64,000 bases of DNA from Streptomyces sp. NBC_00536 (GTDB lineage Bacteria > Actinomycetota > Actinomycetes > Streptomycetales > Streptomycetaceae): contig NZ_CP107819.1 of assembly GCF_036346295.1 (NCBI RefSeq), forward strand, positions 6,262,001 through 6,326,000, read 5' to 3'. Shown in pieces: positions 32,201 through 39,856 of the stretch. Positions within the stretch are counted from its first letter, which is position 1, and each line of letters opens with the position of its first letter. The notes under the pieces are model-generated. The model was not told the origin of the DNA and made no database searches. It worked only from the letters and a program-made list of their open reading frames with translations. The position numbers and the translations under genes are program-made.

Positions 32201-33490
32201 GGCGAGACCGTCCCGCCGGGCAGCAAGATCCGCCTCCAGAAGGACGCGGGCAACACCTCCACCTACGCCATCGACTTCGTGAGCCTGGAGCAGGCCACGG
32301 TGATCCCCAACCCGGACCCGGCGACGTACGCCGTGCCGGCCGGATTCGGTCACCAGGACGTGCAGAACGCCCTGGACAAGGTCCGCATGGACACCACCGG
32401 CAAACTCGTCGGCGTCTACCTGCCGCCGGGTGACTACGACACGGCGAGCAAGTTCCAGGTGTACGGAAAGGCCGTGCAGGTGGTCGGCGCGGGCCCCTGG
32501 TTCACCCGCTTCCACGCCCCCGCCGCGCAGGACAACACCGACATCGGCTGGCGGGCGGAGGGCACGGCCAAGGGCTCGTCCTTCTCCGGCTTCGCCTACT
32601 TCGGCAACTACACCTCGCGCATCGACGGCCCCGGCAAGGTCTTCGACTTCTCCAACGTCACCGACATCACCATCGACAACATCTGGGACGAGCACACGGT
32701 GTGCTTCTACTGGGGAGCCAACACCGACCGGATCACCATCAAGAACTCCCGGATCCGGGACACCTACGCCGACGGCATCAACATGACCAACGGCAGCACG
32801 GACAACCTCGTCTCCAACAACGAGGCGCGCTCCACGGGCGACGACAGCTTCGCGCTGTTCTCCGCGATCGACGCGGGCGGCGCGGACATGAAGAACAACG
32901 TGTACGAGAACCTGACCACGCTCCTGACCTGGCGCGCGGCCGGAGTCGCGGTCTACGGCGGGTTCAACAACACCTTCCGCAACATCCTGATCGCGGACAC
33001 CCTCGTCTATTCGGGCATCACCGTCAGCTCGCTGGACTTCGGGTATCCGATGAATGGATTCGGCACCGACCCGACGACCTTCGAGAACATCTCGATCATT
33101 CGCGCCGGCGGTCATTTCTGGGGGGCGCAGACCTTCCCGGGAATCTGGATCTTCTCCGCCTCGAAGGTGTTCCAGGGGATCCGGATCAACAACGTCGACA
33201 TCGTCGATCCGACCTACAGCGGCATCATGTTCCAGACCCAGTACATCGGAGGACAGCCGGTCAATCCCATCAAGGACACGATCCTGCGCGACATCACCAT
33301 CACGGGCGCCAAGAAGAGCGGCGACGCCTACGATGCCAAATCGGGCTTCGGCCTCTGGGCCAACGAGATGCCGGAAGCGGGACAGGGCCCCGCGGTCGGT
33401 GAAGTCGAGATCCACAACCTCCGGATGAGCGGCAACGCCGTGGACGTGCGGAACACGACCTCGACGTTGAAGATCAACCAACTGCCGTAA
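29204..33490 (+). CDS. Secreted multidomain beta-helix glycoside hydrolase (GH87-type, alpha-1,3-glucanase/mycodextranase-like)
   Basis: Protein of 1428 residues with a signal peptide (1-~30). Domains in order: two F5/8-type C (discoidin/CBM32-like) modules (~38-170, 172-310), two fibronectin III repeats (~313-398, 406-495) that are near-identical copies, a third F5/8C module (~500-640), two CARDB-like domains (~642-745, 752-860), a CBM6/35-like module (~876-1030) and a right-handed beta-helix (~1040-1428). Asp1190 (in YADGINM) and the pair Asp1213-Asp1214 (in TGDDSFALF) have the spacing of the three catalytic aspartates of GH87 enzymes. It should degrade alpha-1,3-glucan or nigeran outside the cell. 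Family assignment is by memory of motifs, so moderately sure. Confidence 0.8.
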   Translation: MRRHSWRWRVLAALVSTALLMLGGPALTATAVGGPGIAAGRPASASSTNGSFTAANITDGNQSTYWESAGSTFPQWVQTDLGATTRVDQVVLKLPAGWENRNQTLSVQGSADGTGFSTLVGSATYTFGPGSGNTVTIGFPATQTRFVRIDITANTGWPAAQLAELEVRAPGESSDNLALGKTLTASSNTQAYVASNANDGNRASYWESANNAMPQWIQADLGASLRVDRVVLRLPENWGARTQTLKIQGSANGTDFTDLTASKGYDFNAANGNTVPLTFDATTTRYVRVLISLNSVQPGGQLSELEIYGPQSGDTQAPTAPTALAYTEPATGQIKLTWQPGTDNTGVTGYDVYADNQLRTSVAGDVTTYTDTQPAGATVTYYVRAKDAAGNQSPNSNSVTRAGDTGDTQAPTAPGALALTEPAAGQIKLTWQASGDNVGVTGYEVYANNQLRTTVAGDVTTYTDAQPAGATVTYFVRAKDAAGNRSGDSNSVTRNGTGGGGSNLAVGKAITASSVVNSFVAENADDNDPATYWEGAGGAYPSTLTVRLGANADLDRLVLRLNPDSSWGTRTQHIEVLGREQAAPGVTSLVAAKDYVFNPASGNTVTIPLTARVADVQLRFTANSGAGNGQIAEFQVIGVPAPNPDLEISALSAAPAAPVESDTVTLAATVKNTGPAPAAATAVTFQLGGSKVATANVPALAAGAQANVSAAIGPRDAGSYPLSAIVDEANAVIEQNDTNNTFTGSPLVIRPVDSSDLVAVAVNWTPSAPAVGQSVAFSVTVKNQGSVAAAGGSHGITLTLLDANGATVRTLTGSFSGALAPGAAAAPVALGSWPAANGKYTVKVVLADDANELPVKRANNSSTTSFFVGRGANMPFDTYEAEDGAVGGGASVVGPNRTIGDIAGEASGRKAVSLDATGEYVEFTTRAATNTLVARFSIPDAPGGGGIDSTIDVYINGTLKKTLPLTSKYAWLYGAEASPGNSPGSGAPRHIYDEASVLLGETVPPGSKIRLQKDAGNTSTYAIDFVSLEQATVIPNPDPATYAVPAGFGHQDVQNALDKVRMDTTGKLVGVYLPPGDYDTASKFQVYGKAVQVVGAGPWFTRFHAPAAQDNTDIGWRAEGTAKGSSFSGFAYFGNYTSRIDGPGKVFDFSNVTDITIDNIWDEHTVCFYWGANTDRITIKNSRIRDTYADGINMTNGSTDNLVSNNEARSTGDDSFALFSAIDAGGADMKNNVYENLTTLLTWRAAGVAVYGGFNNTFRNILIADTLVYSGITVSSLDFGYPMNGFGTDPTTFENISIIRAGGHFWGAQTFPGIWIFSASKVFQGIRINNVDIVDPTYSGIMFQTQYIGGQPVNPIKDTILRDITITGAKKSGDAYDAKSGFGLWANEMPEAGQGPAVGEVEIHNLRMSGNAVDVRNTTSTLKINQLP

Positions 33491-33505
33491 CGGTCCCCCC
33501 GAAGA

Positions 33506-33540
33506 GAGCCGGTAAGAGAGCCGGTAAGGGAGCCGGTAAG
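33506..33540. repeat. Three tandem 12-bp GAGCCGGTAAG repeats
   Basis: GAGCCGGTAAG recurs at 33506, 33518 and 33530, with a decayed fourth copy following. It lies between the hydrolase stop codon and the lacI operator; role unknown. Confidence 0.6.
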
Positions 33541-33550
33541 AGGGCCGAAG

Positions 33551-33584
33551 ACTAGCGCAAGCGACTTGCGTCGCTTGCGCTAGT
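33551..33584. promoter_or_regulatory. 34-bp operator palindrome of the LacI regulator
   Basis: Perfect 15-bp arms (33551-33565, ACTAGCGCAAGCGAC, and 33570-33584) around TTGC. It contains the CGCAAG/CTTGCG half-sites also seen before the GH87 gene. TAGTCT at 33581-33586 could be the -10 of a leaderless lacI transcript (ATG at 33594), so repressor binding would block its own promoter. Confidence 0.75.
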
Positions 33585-33593
33585 CTTGCGCTC

Positions 33594-34604
33594 ATGACGC
33601 GACGACTTGCTCAGGTAGCGAAGAAGGTGGGAGTCAGCGAGGCCACGGTCAGCCGGGTGCTCAACGGCAAGCCGGGCGTCTCGGACGCGACCCGCCAGTC
33701 CGTGCTCACCGCTCTCGACGTTCTCGGCTACGAGCGGCCCACCCAGCTGCGCGGCGAGCGCGCCCGGCTGGTGGGCCTGGTCCTGCCCGAACTCCAGAAC
33801 CCCATCTTCCCGGCCTTCGCCGAGGTGATCGGCGGCGCCCTGGCCCAGCAGGGGCTGACCCCGGTGCTCTGCACCCAGACCACCGGCGGGGTCTCCGAGG
33901 CGGACTACGTCGAACTGCTGCTCCAGCAGCAGGTCTCCGGCGTGGTCTTCGCCGGCGGGCTCTTCGCCCAGGCCGACGCGCCGCACGAGCACTACCGGCT
34001 GCTGTCCGACCGCAAGGTCCCGGTGGTGCTCATCAACGCCTCCATCGAGGACCTCGGCTTCCCCTGCGTGGCCTGTGACGACGCCGTCGCGGTCGAACAG
34101 GCCTGGCGCCACCTGGCCTCCCTGGGGCACGAGCGGATCGGCCTGGTGCTGGGGCCGCCCGACCACATGCCCTCGCTGCGCAAGCTCGTCGCGGCCCAGT
34201 CCGTCGCCGCGGCGGCCGGCACCGAGCTGCCCGCCGCCCACGTCGAACGGACGCTGTTCTCCCTGGAGGGCGGGCACGCGGCCGCCTCCCGGCTGCTGGA
34301 CCGCGGGGTCACCGGCATCATCTGCGCGAGCGATCCGCTCGCCCTGGGGGCCGTACGGGCGGCCCGCCGCCGGGGTCTGGACGTGCCCCGGCAGGTCTCC
34401 GTGGTCGGCTACGACGACTCGGCGTTCATGAACTGCACCGAACCCCCGCTGACCACCGTCCGCCAGCCCATCGAGGCCATGGGCCGGGCCGCCGTGGAGC
34501 TGCTGACGGCGCAGATCCAGGGAGCCGCCGTACAGCCCGGCGAGCTGCTCTTCGAGCCGGAGCTGGTGGTGCGCGGCTCCACCGCGCAGGCCCCGCGCGC
34601 CTAG
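33594..34604 (+). CDS. LacI-family transcriptional regulator of the alpha-glucan locus
   Basis: Protein of 336 residues with an N-terminal LacI helix-turn-helix and hinge (RLAQVAKKVGVSEATVSRVLNGKPGVSDATR) and a periplasmic-binding-protein-like sugar domain ending in VSVVGYDDSAFMNCTEPPLTTVRQP. A perfect palindrome sits just before the start codon and there is no Shine-Dalgarno, suggesting a leaderless, self-repressed transcript. Position between two hydrolase/transport modules and shared operator half-sites imply that it represses the locus until a glucan-derived oligosaccharide is present. Confidence 0.92.
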   Translation: MTRRLAQVAKKVGVSEATVSRVLNGKPGVSDATRQSVLTALDVLGYERPTQLRGERARLVGLVLPELQNPIFPAFAEVIGGALAQQGLTPVLCTQTTGGVSEADYVELLLQQQVSGVVFAGGLFAQADAPHEHYRLLSDRKVPVVLINASIEDLGFPCVACDDAVAVEQAWRHLASLGHERIGLVLGPPDHMPSLRKLVAAQSVAAAAGTELPAAHVERTLFSLEGGHAAASRLLDRGVTGIICASDPLALGAVRAARRRGLDVPRQVSVVGYDDSAFMNCTEPPLTTVRQPIEAMGRAAVELLTAQIQGAAVQPGELLFEPELVVRGSTAQAPRA

Positions 34605-34642
34605 GCGGTCCGGCTCCGGGCGCCGCCGTCCGGCCATACGGC

Positions 34643-34685
34643 AGGGTCCCCGTACGTCCACGTGACGTACGGGGACCCTGTTTTT
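34643..34685 (+). terminator. Intrinsic terminator after lacI
   Basis: A 16-bp perfect stem, AGGGTCCCCGTACGTC (34643-34658) with 34664-34679, five-base loop, followed by G and five T. The clearest canonical terminator in the window. Confidence 0.9.
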
Positions 34686-34829
34686 GCGTGCGACGACACA
34701 GCCGATGCGATCCGTCCTGTCAATGTATTACGAAGTCTGCGCGAGATATTGCGTTCATCTGTGGCTGGTGGTTGAGTGTGCCGCGCTCGCCCCCACGCAC
34801 TCCTGCTCGATGCTCGAAGGGGTCCACCG

Positions 34830-36233
34830 ATGAGAAGCAACACCCGCCGCACCGTCGCGGCTGCCCTCGTCTCCGCGCTCGCCGTCACCGCCCTCGCGGC
34901 CTGCGGTACGAGCAGCAGCGGCGACGGCAAGGCGGACAAGGCGACGCCCGGCGCCTCCGCCGACGCCTCCGCGCCGCTCGACCCGAACACCAAGGTCACG
35001 ATCACCATCGACTGCATGCCGCCCGCGGCCAAGGCGGCCGAGCTGAAGGAGTGGAAGGCGGACGTAGCGGCGTTCAAGAAGATCTACCCGAACGTCACGA
35101 TCGACGGCCGCTCCACCCCCGGCCAGTGCCTGGAACCCCCGCGGTTCACCGCGATGCTCAAGGCGAAGTCCCAGCCGGACGTGTTCTACACGTACTTCAC
35201 CGACCTGGCGCAGGTGCGCGACAACGACGGGGCCGAGGACATCTCCGCGTACGTCACGCAGAAGTCGGTCCCCGCGATCGACACCATCGACAAGAACGTC
35301 ATGAACATCCTGAAGCAGGACGGGAAGCTCTACGGCCTGCCGACCAGCAACTACACGATGGGCCTGCTGGTCAACCGCAAGCTGTTCACACAGGCCGGGC
35401 TCAACCCCGACACCCCGCCGCGCACCTGGGACGAGGTCCGCGCCGCCGCCAACAAGATCGCGGCCCTCGGCAACGGCACCGCGGGCTTCGGCGAGTACAG
35501 CGTGGAGAACACGGGCGGCTGGCACTACACCGCCACCCTGTACGGCATGGGCGGCGACGTCGTCGGAGCCGACGGCAAGGCAGCCTTCAACAACCCCGCC
35601 GGCCGCCAGATCGTCGAGAACCTCAAGGCGATGCGCTGGCAGGACGACAGCATGGGCAAGACCCAGCTGCTCAAGTGGGGTGACCTGCAGAAGCAGATGG
35701 CCTCGGACAAGCTCGGCATGTTCCTCGCCGCCCCGGACGACATCACGTACATGGTCCAGCAGCTCGGCGCGAAGTACGACAACTTCGGGATGGGACCGCT
35801 GCCCGGCGGTGCGTCCACCCTCTCCGGCGGCAACGCCTACATGATCAAGAAGGGCAGCTCGCCCGACAAGATCAAGGCGGCCATCGCCTGGCTGAACTTC
35901 AAGACCCTCACGGTCGGCAAGGGCCAGTTCGACTTCGCGCGCAGCAAGGCCGACGGCCTCCCGGTCGGCCTGCCCCAGCCCGCCTTCTTCACCGGCGCCG
36001 CCAAGGACCAGAGCGACGCGCTGAAGGCCGCGAGCGCCACGATGCCGGTCGCCAACTTCAAGTCCTTCCTGGACAACCCGGTGCCGCCCAAGGCCGAGCC
36101 CGCCAAGGCCCAGGAGGTCTACAAGGTGCTCGACAAGGTGATGTCGGGCGTCCTCACCAACAAGGACGCCGACCCCGCGCAGCTCCTCGGCGACGCGGAG
36201 AAGGCGGTCAACCAGGTGCTGGGCAACCAGTAG
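34830..36233 (+). CDS. Sugar ABC transporter substrate-binding lipoprotein
   Basis: Family 1 (MalE-like) extracellular binding protein of 467 residues. The ATG at 34830 follows GAAGGGG; the lipobox is ALAAC (residues 21-25), so the mature protein is lipid-anchored at the Cys. A Gly/Ser/Asp-rich spacer precedes the binding fold, with the GLPTSNYTMGLLVNRKLFTQAGLNPDTPP pattern of oligosaccharide binders. First gene of a binding protein-permease-permease set, followed by an alpha-glucosidase. Probable ligand: nigero- or malto-oligosaccharides. Confidence 0.92.
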   Translation: MRSNTRRTVAAALVSALAVTALAACGTSSSGDGKADKATPGASADASAPLDPNTKVTITIDCMPPAAKAAELKEWKADVAAFKKIYPNVTIDGRSTPGQCLEPPRFTAMLKAKSQPDVFYTYFTDLAQVRDNDGAEDISAYVTQKSVPAIDTIDKNVMNILKQDGKLYGLPTSNYTMGLLVNRKLFTQAGLNPDTPPRTWDEVRAAANKIAALGNGTAGFGEYSVENTGGWHYTATLYGMGGDVVGADGKAAFNNPAGRQIVENLKAMRWQDDSMGKTQLLKWGDLQKQMASDKLGMFLAAPDDITYMVQQLGAKYDNFGMGPLPGGASTLSGGNAYMIKKGSSPDKIKAAIAWLNFKTLTVGKGQFDFARSKADGLPVGLPQPAFFTGAAKDQSDALKAASATMPVANFKSFLDNPVPPKAEPAKAQEVYKVLDKVMSGVLTNKDADPAQLLGDAEKAVNQVLGNQ

Positions 36234-36339
36234 TGCGGCGCCGGGCGGGCCCGGGGTCCCTCCCCGGCCCGGTCCCGCCCGCCCCGCCCCGCCCCATGTT
36301 CAGCGTTCAGCCAGCCCTGCGACCGACCGAGGAGCGGCG

Positions 36340-37245
36340 ATGTCGGCCCCCACCCTGCCCGGATCCAGAGAGGCCTTCGTCCGGGCATTCAAGCGGAACG
36401 TTTCCGCCCACGGATTCCTGATCGGCGCGGTCCTGTGTTTCGCCTTCTTCTCCTGGTATCCGATGGTCCGGGAGTTCGTACTGGCCTTCCAGAAGACCGA
36501 GAACGGCGTCACCAGCTGGGCCGGTCTCGATAATTTCCGCTACGTCTTCAACGACCCGAGTTTCTGGCAGGCCTGGCGCAACACCCTGCTGTTCACGGGC
36601 CTCGCGCTCGTCTTCGGCTTCGCGGTTCCCTTCGTCGTGGCCGTCGTCCTCAATGAATTCCGCCACGCGCAGGGCTTTTTGCGGCTGCTCGTCTACCTTC
36701 CGGTCATGATGCCGCCGGTCGCCTCGGTGCTGCTGTTCAAATACTTCTACGACCCGGGCTACGGACTGTTCAACCGGATCCTCGTCTTCCTCCACCTGCC
36801 GGCCCAGGACTGGCTCCAGTCCACCGACACCGCCATGCTCTCCGTGGTCCTCGCCGCCACCTGGATGAACATGGGCGGCGCGACCCTGATCTACCTCGCC
36901 GCCCTCCAGGGCATCCCGGGCGAGCTGTACGAGGCCGCCGAACTCGACGGCGCGGGCCTGCTCCGCAAGATCTGGCACATCACCATCCCGCAGACCAAGC
37001 TGATCCTCTCGCTGATGCTGCTCATGCAGATCATCGCGACGATGCAGGTCTTCGTGGAACCGTTCCTGCTCACCGGCGGCGCGGGCCCCGAGGGCTCCAC
37101 GACGACCGTGGTGGTCCTCATCTACCAGTACGCCTTCAACTTCAACCAGTACGGCGGCGCCGCGGCCCTGGGCCTGTGCCTGCTCGTCCTGCTCGCGGGC
37201 TTCTCCGCCGCGTACGTCCGGCTGAGCCGCGACAACGAGAACTGA
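36340..37245 (+). CDS. Sugar ABC transporter permease (MalF-type)
   Basis: Integral membrane permease of 301 residues, six helices. ATG with GAGGAG nearby. The cytoplasmic EAA loop that contacts the ATPase is intact (EAAELDGAGLLRKIWHITIPQ-like, near residue 205). It pairs with the next gene 30 bp downstream. The operon encodes no ATPase; in Streptomyces a shared MsiK ATPase normally energises such importers, which is inferred here. Confidence 0.92.
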   Translation: MSAPTLPGSREAFVRAFKRNVSAHGFLIGAVLCFAFFSWYPMVREFVLAFQKTENGVTSWAGLDNFRYVFNDPSFWQAWRNTLLFTGLALVFGFAVPFVVAVVLNEFRHAQGFLRLLVYLPVMMPPVASVLLFKYFYDPGYGLFNRILVFLHLPAQDWLQSTDTAMLSVVLAATWMNMGGATLIYLAALQGIPGELYEAAELDGAGLLRKIWHITIPQTKLILSLMLLMQIIATMQVFVEPFLLTGGAGPEGSTTTVVVLIYQYAFNFNQYGGAAALGLCLLVLLAGFSAAYVRLSRDNEN

Positions 37246-37275
37246 CCCGAGACGCGAAAGGACCGGAGCCCGAAC

Positions 37276-38151
37276 ATGGCAGAGCGCACGCTGATCTCGC
37301 CGGCCCAACTGGGCCGGACCCGGGGGAAGATCCTCTACTGGACGGTCCTCGTCCTGGTCGTCGGCGGCTTCACCCTCGTCTTCCTCGGTCCCCTGTACTG
37401 GATGGTCGCCAACGGCCTCAAGAGCACCGAGGAGTTCGCCAAGGTCCCGCCCACCCTGGTGCCCGGCTCCCTGCACACCGGCAACTACACCAGCGCCTGG
37501 AAGGTCATGGACCTGGCCAAGCTGCTGTTCAACACCCTCTACTACGCCTTCGGCGCACTGGCCTTCCAGCTGGTCCTCGACGTCGCGGCCGCCTACTCGC
37601 TCTCCCGGCTGCGCCCGGTCTTCGGCAAGGCCGTCCTCGGGATGATGCTGGCGACGCTGATGATCCCGGCCACCGTGCTCGTCGTACCGCAGTACCTGAC
37701 CGTCCTGGACATGCCGCTCATCCAGCGGAACCTCCTGAACACGCCCTGGGTGATCTGGCTCCCGTCCGTGACGAACGCCTTCAGCATCTTCCTGCTGAAG
37801 CGGTTCTTCGACTCGATCCCCCAGGAGATCCTCGACGCGGCCTCCATCGACGGCGCGAGCGCCCTGCGCACCCTGCGCTCCGTCGTCCTGCCGATGTCCC
37901 GGCCGATCCTCGCAGTCGTGTCCATCTTCGCGATCGTCGGCGTCTGGAAGGACTTCCTCTGGCCGATGCTCACCCTGCCGGACCCGGCCCTGCAGACGCT
38001 CAACGTCGGCATCTACTCCCTGTCGACCGGAGTGCCCGAGAACCACCTGATCGCGGCGCTCGCCATGGCCTGCGCACCCACGCTCATCGTGTTCCTGATC
38101 TTCCAGCGCAACATCATGAGCGGCCTCACGGCGGGCTCCCTCAAGGGCTGA
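37276..38151 (+). CDS. Sugar ABC transporter permease (MalG-type)
   Basis: Second membrane permease, 291 residues, with six hydrophobic helices and the EAA loop DAASIDGASALRTLRSVVLPM. AAGGA ribosome site precedes the ATG. It forms the heterodimeric channel with the preceding permease. The alpha-glucosidase gene begins 37 bp after it, so imported oligosaccharide is likely hydrolysed at once. Confidence 0.92.
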   Translation: MAERTLISPAQLGRTRGKILYWTVLVLVVGGFTLVFLGPLYWMVANGLKSTEEFAKVPPTLVPGSLHTGNYTSAWKVMDLAKLLFNTLYYAFGALAFQLVLDVAAAYSLSRLRPVFGKAVLGMMLATLMIPATVLVVPQYLTVLDMPLIQRNLLNTPWVIWLPSVTNAFSIFLLKRFFDSIPQEILDAASIDGASALRTLRSVVLPMSRPILAVVSIFAIVGVWKDFLWPMLTLPDPALQTLNVGIYSLSTGVPENHLIAALAMACAPTLIVFLIFQRNIMSGLTAGSLKG

Positions 38152-38188
38152 CCACCCTCCTCCGCCCCGTGTGAAAGGACCACCCCTC

Positions 38189-39793
38189 GTGGCCGACTTT
38201 CCCCTGCCCGCAGCCGCCGCCGACTGGTGGCGCAGCGCGGCGATCTACCAGGTGTACCCGCGCAGCTTCGCCGACGGCGACGGCGACGGCACGGGCGACC
38301 TCGCGGGTGTCCGCGCCAAGCTGCCCTACCTCGCCGAACTCGGCGTCGACGCACTGTGGTTCACGCCCTGGTACCTGTCCCCGCTCGCCGACGGCGGCTA
38401 CGACGTGGCCGACTACCGCACCATCGACCCCGCCTTCGGCACCCTGGACGAGGCGGAGAAGCTCATCGCCGAGGCCACCGGCCTGGGCATCCGCACCATC
38501 GTCGACATCGTCCCGAACCACGTGTCCGACCAGCACGCCTGGTTCCGCGCCGCACTCGCCGCCGGGCCCGGCAGCCCGGAGCGCGAACTCTTCCACTTCC
38601 GCCCCGGCCGCGGGGCCCGCGGCGAACTGCCCCCGGGCGACTGGCCCTCGCAGTTCGCCGGGGCGACCTGGACGCGGGTACCGGACGGGGAGTGGTACCT
38701 GCACCTGTTCACCCCCGAACAGCCCGACCTCAACTGGGCCCACCCCGCCGTCCGCCGCGAGCACGAGGACGTCCTGCGCTTCTGGTTCGAACGCGGAGTG
38801 GCGGGCGTACGGATCGACTCCGCGGCCCTGCTCGCGAAGGACCCCGCCCTGCCCGACCTGGCGGGCCGCCCCGGCGAACCCTGGCCCGGCGAGATCCACC
38901 CCTACATCGACCGGGACGAACTCCACGACATCTACCGTTCCTGGCGGGCCATCGCCGACGAGTTCGGCGCCGTCTTCGTCGGCGAGGTCTGGCTGCCCGA
39001 CTCCGAACGCTTCGCCCGCTACCTGCGCCCCGACGAACTGCACACCGCCTTCAACTTCTCCTTCCTCAGCTGCCCCTGGGACGCGGACCGGCTGCGGACC
39101 TCCATCGAGGAGACCCTCGCCGAACACGCCCCCGTCGGCGCCCCCGCCACCTGGGTGCTCTGCAATCACGACGTGACCCGCACGGTGACGCGGTACGGGC
39201 GCCACGACACCGGATTCGATTTCGCGGCCAAGGTCTTCGGCACCCCCACCGACCTGGCCCTCGGCACCCGCCGGGCACGTGCCGCGGCCCTGCTGACCCT
39301 GGCCCTGCCCGGCGCGGTCTACGTGTACCAGGGCGAGGAACTCGGCCTGCCGGAAGCCGAGGTCCCGCTCGACCGGATCCAGGACCCCATGCACTTCCGC
39401 TCCGGCGGCCGCGACCCCGGCCGGGACGGCTGCCGGGTGCCGCTGCCCTGGTCCGCCGAGCCCTGGCAGGACCCGTGGCTGCCGCAGCCGGAGCACTGGG
39501 CGACGTACGCCGCGGACCGGCAGGCCGAGGACCCGGAGTCGATGCTCACCCTCTACCGGCTCGCCCTGGGCCTGCGCCGGGCCGCGCGCGGCTTCGGGGC
39601 GGGCTCGATGGAATGGCTGCACGCACCGGACGGGGTGCTGGCCTTCGCCCGCCCCGACGGCCTGGTGTGCGTGGTCAACCTGTCCGGCCCGCCGGTGCCG
39701 CTGCCCGGCCACACCAGGCTCCTGCTGAGCAGCGCTCCCCTGGATGACGCGGGGCTGCTCCCGCAGGACACGGCGGCCTGGCTGCGGACCTGA
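38189..39793 (+). CDS. Cytoplasmic GH13 alpha-glucosidase
   Basis: Protein of 534 residues from GTG 38189 with GAAAGGA about ten nt upstream. GH13 conserved regions: I, DIVPNH; II, GVRIDSAAL with the nucleophile Asp; III, FVGEVWL with the acid/base Glu; IV, NHDVTR with the transition-state Asp. The N-terminus (WWRSAAIYQVYPRSFADGDGDGTGDL) is typical of the oligo-1,6-glucosidase/alpha-glucosidase subgroup and includes the calcium-binding DGDGDGTGD. No signal peptide. It would release glucose from imported glucan fragments. Confidence 0.93.
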   Translation: MADFPLPAAAADWWRSAAIYQVYPRSFADGDGDGTGDLAGVRAKLPYLAELGVDALWFTPWYLSPLADGGYDVADYRTIDPAFGTLDEAEKLIAEATGLGIRTIVDIVPNHVSDQHAWFRAALAAGPGSPERELFHFRPGRGARGELPPGDWPSQFAGATWTRVPDGEWYLHLFTPEQPDLNWAHPAVRREHEDVLRFWFERGVAGVRIDSAALLAKDPALPDLAGRPGEPWPGEIHPYIDRDELHDIYRSWRAIADEFGAVFVGEVWLPDSERFARYLRPDELHTAFNFSFLSCPWDADRLRTSIEETLAEHAPVGAPATWVLCNHDVTRTVTRYGRHDTGFDFAAKVFGTPTDLALGTRRARAAALLTLALPGAVYVYQGEELGLPEAEVPLDRIQDPMHFRSGGRDPGRDGCRVPLPWSAEPWQDPWLPQPEHWATYAADRQAEDPESMLTLYRLALGLRRAARGFGAGSMEWLHAPDGVLAFARPDGLVCVVNLSGPPVPLPGHTRLLLSSAPLDDAGLLPQDTAAWLRT

Positions 39794-39811
39794 CGCCGCA
39801 GCCAGGCCGCC
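39772..39811 (+). terminator. Hairpin overlapping the alpha-glucosidase stop codon
   Basis: 16-bp perfect arms (39772-39787, GGCGGCCTGGCTGCGG, and 39796-39811) enclose the TGA in their loop. It may end the transport operon or attenuate read-through into the second hydrolase gene. No T tract. Confidence 0.55.
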
Positions 39812-39856
39812 GGTACCACCCGTGCACGTCCCCCCACGCATGGAGAGGCCCCCTGC

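Noticed and set aside
29159..33595. Minus-strand open frame of 1478 codons opposite the GH87 gene
   Set aside because: Arg/Gly/Val/Asp-rich shadow of a high-GC gene; the plus frame has signal peptide and recognisable domains.
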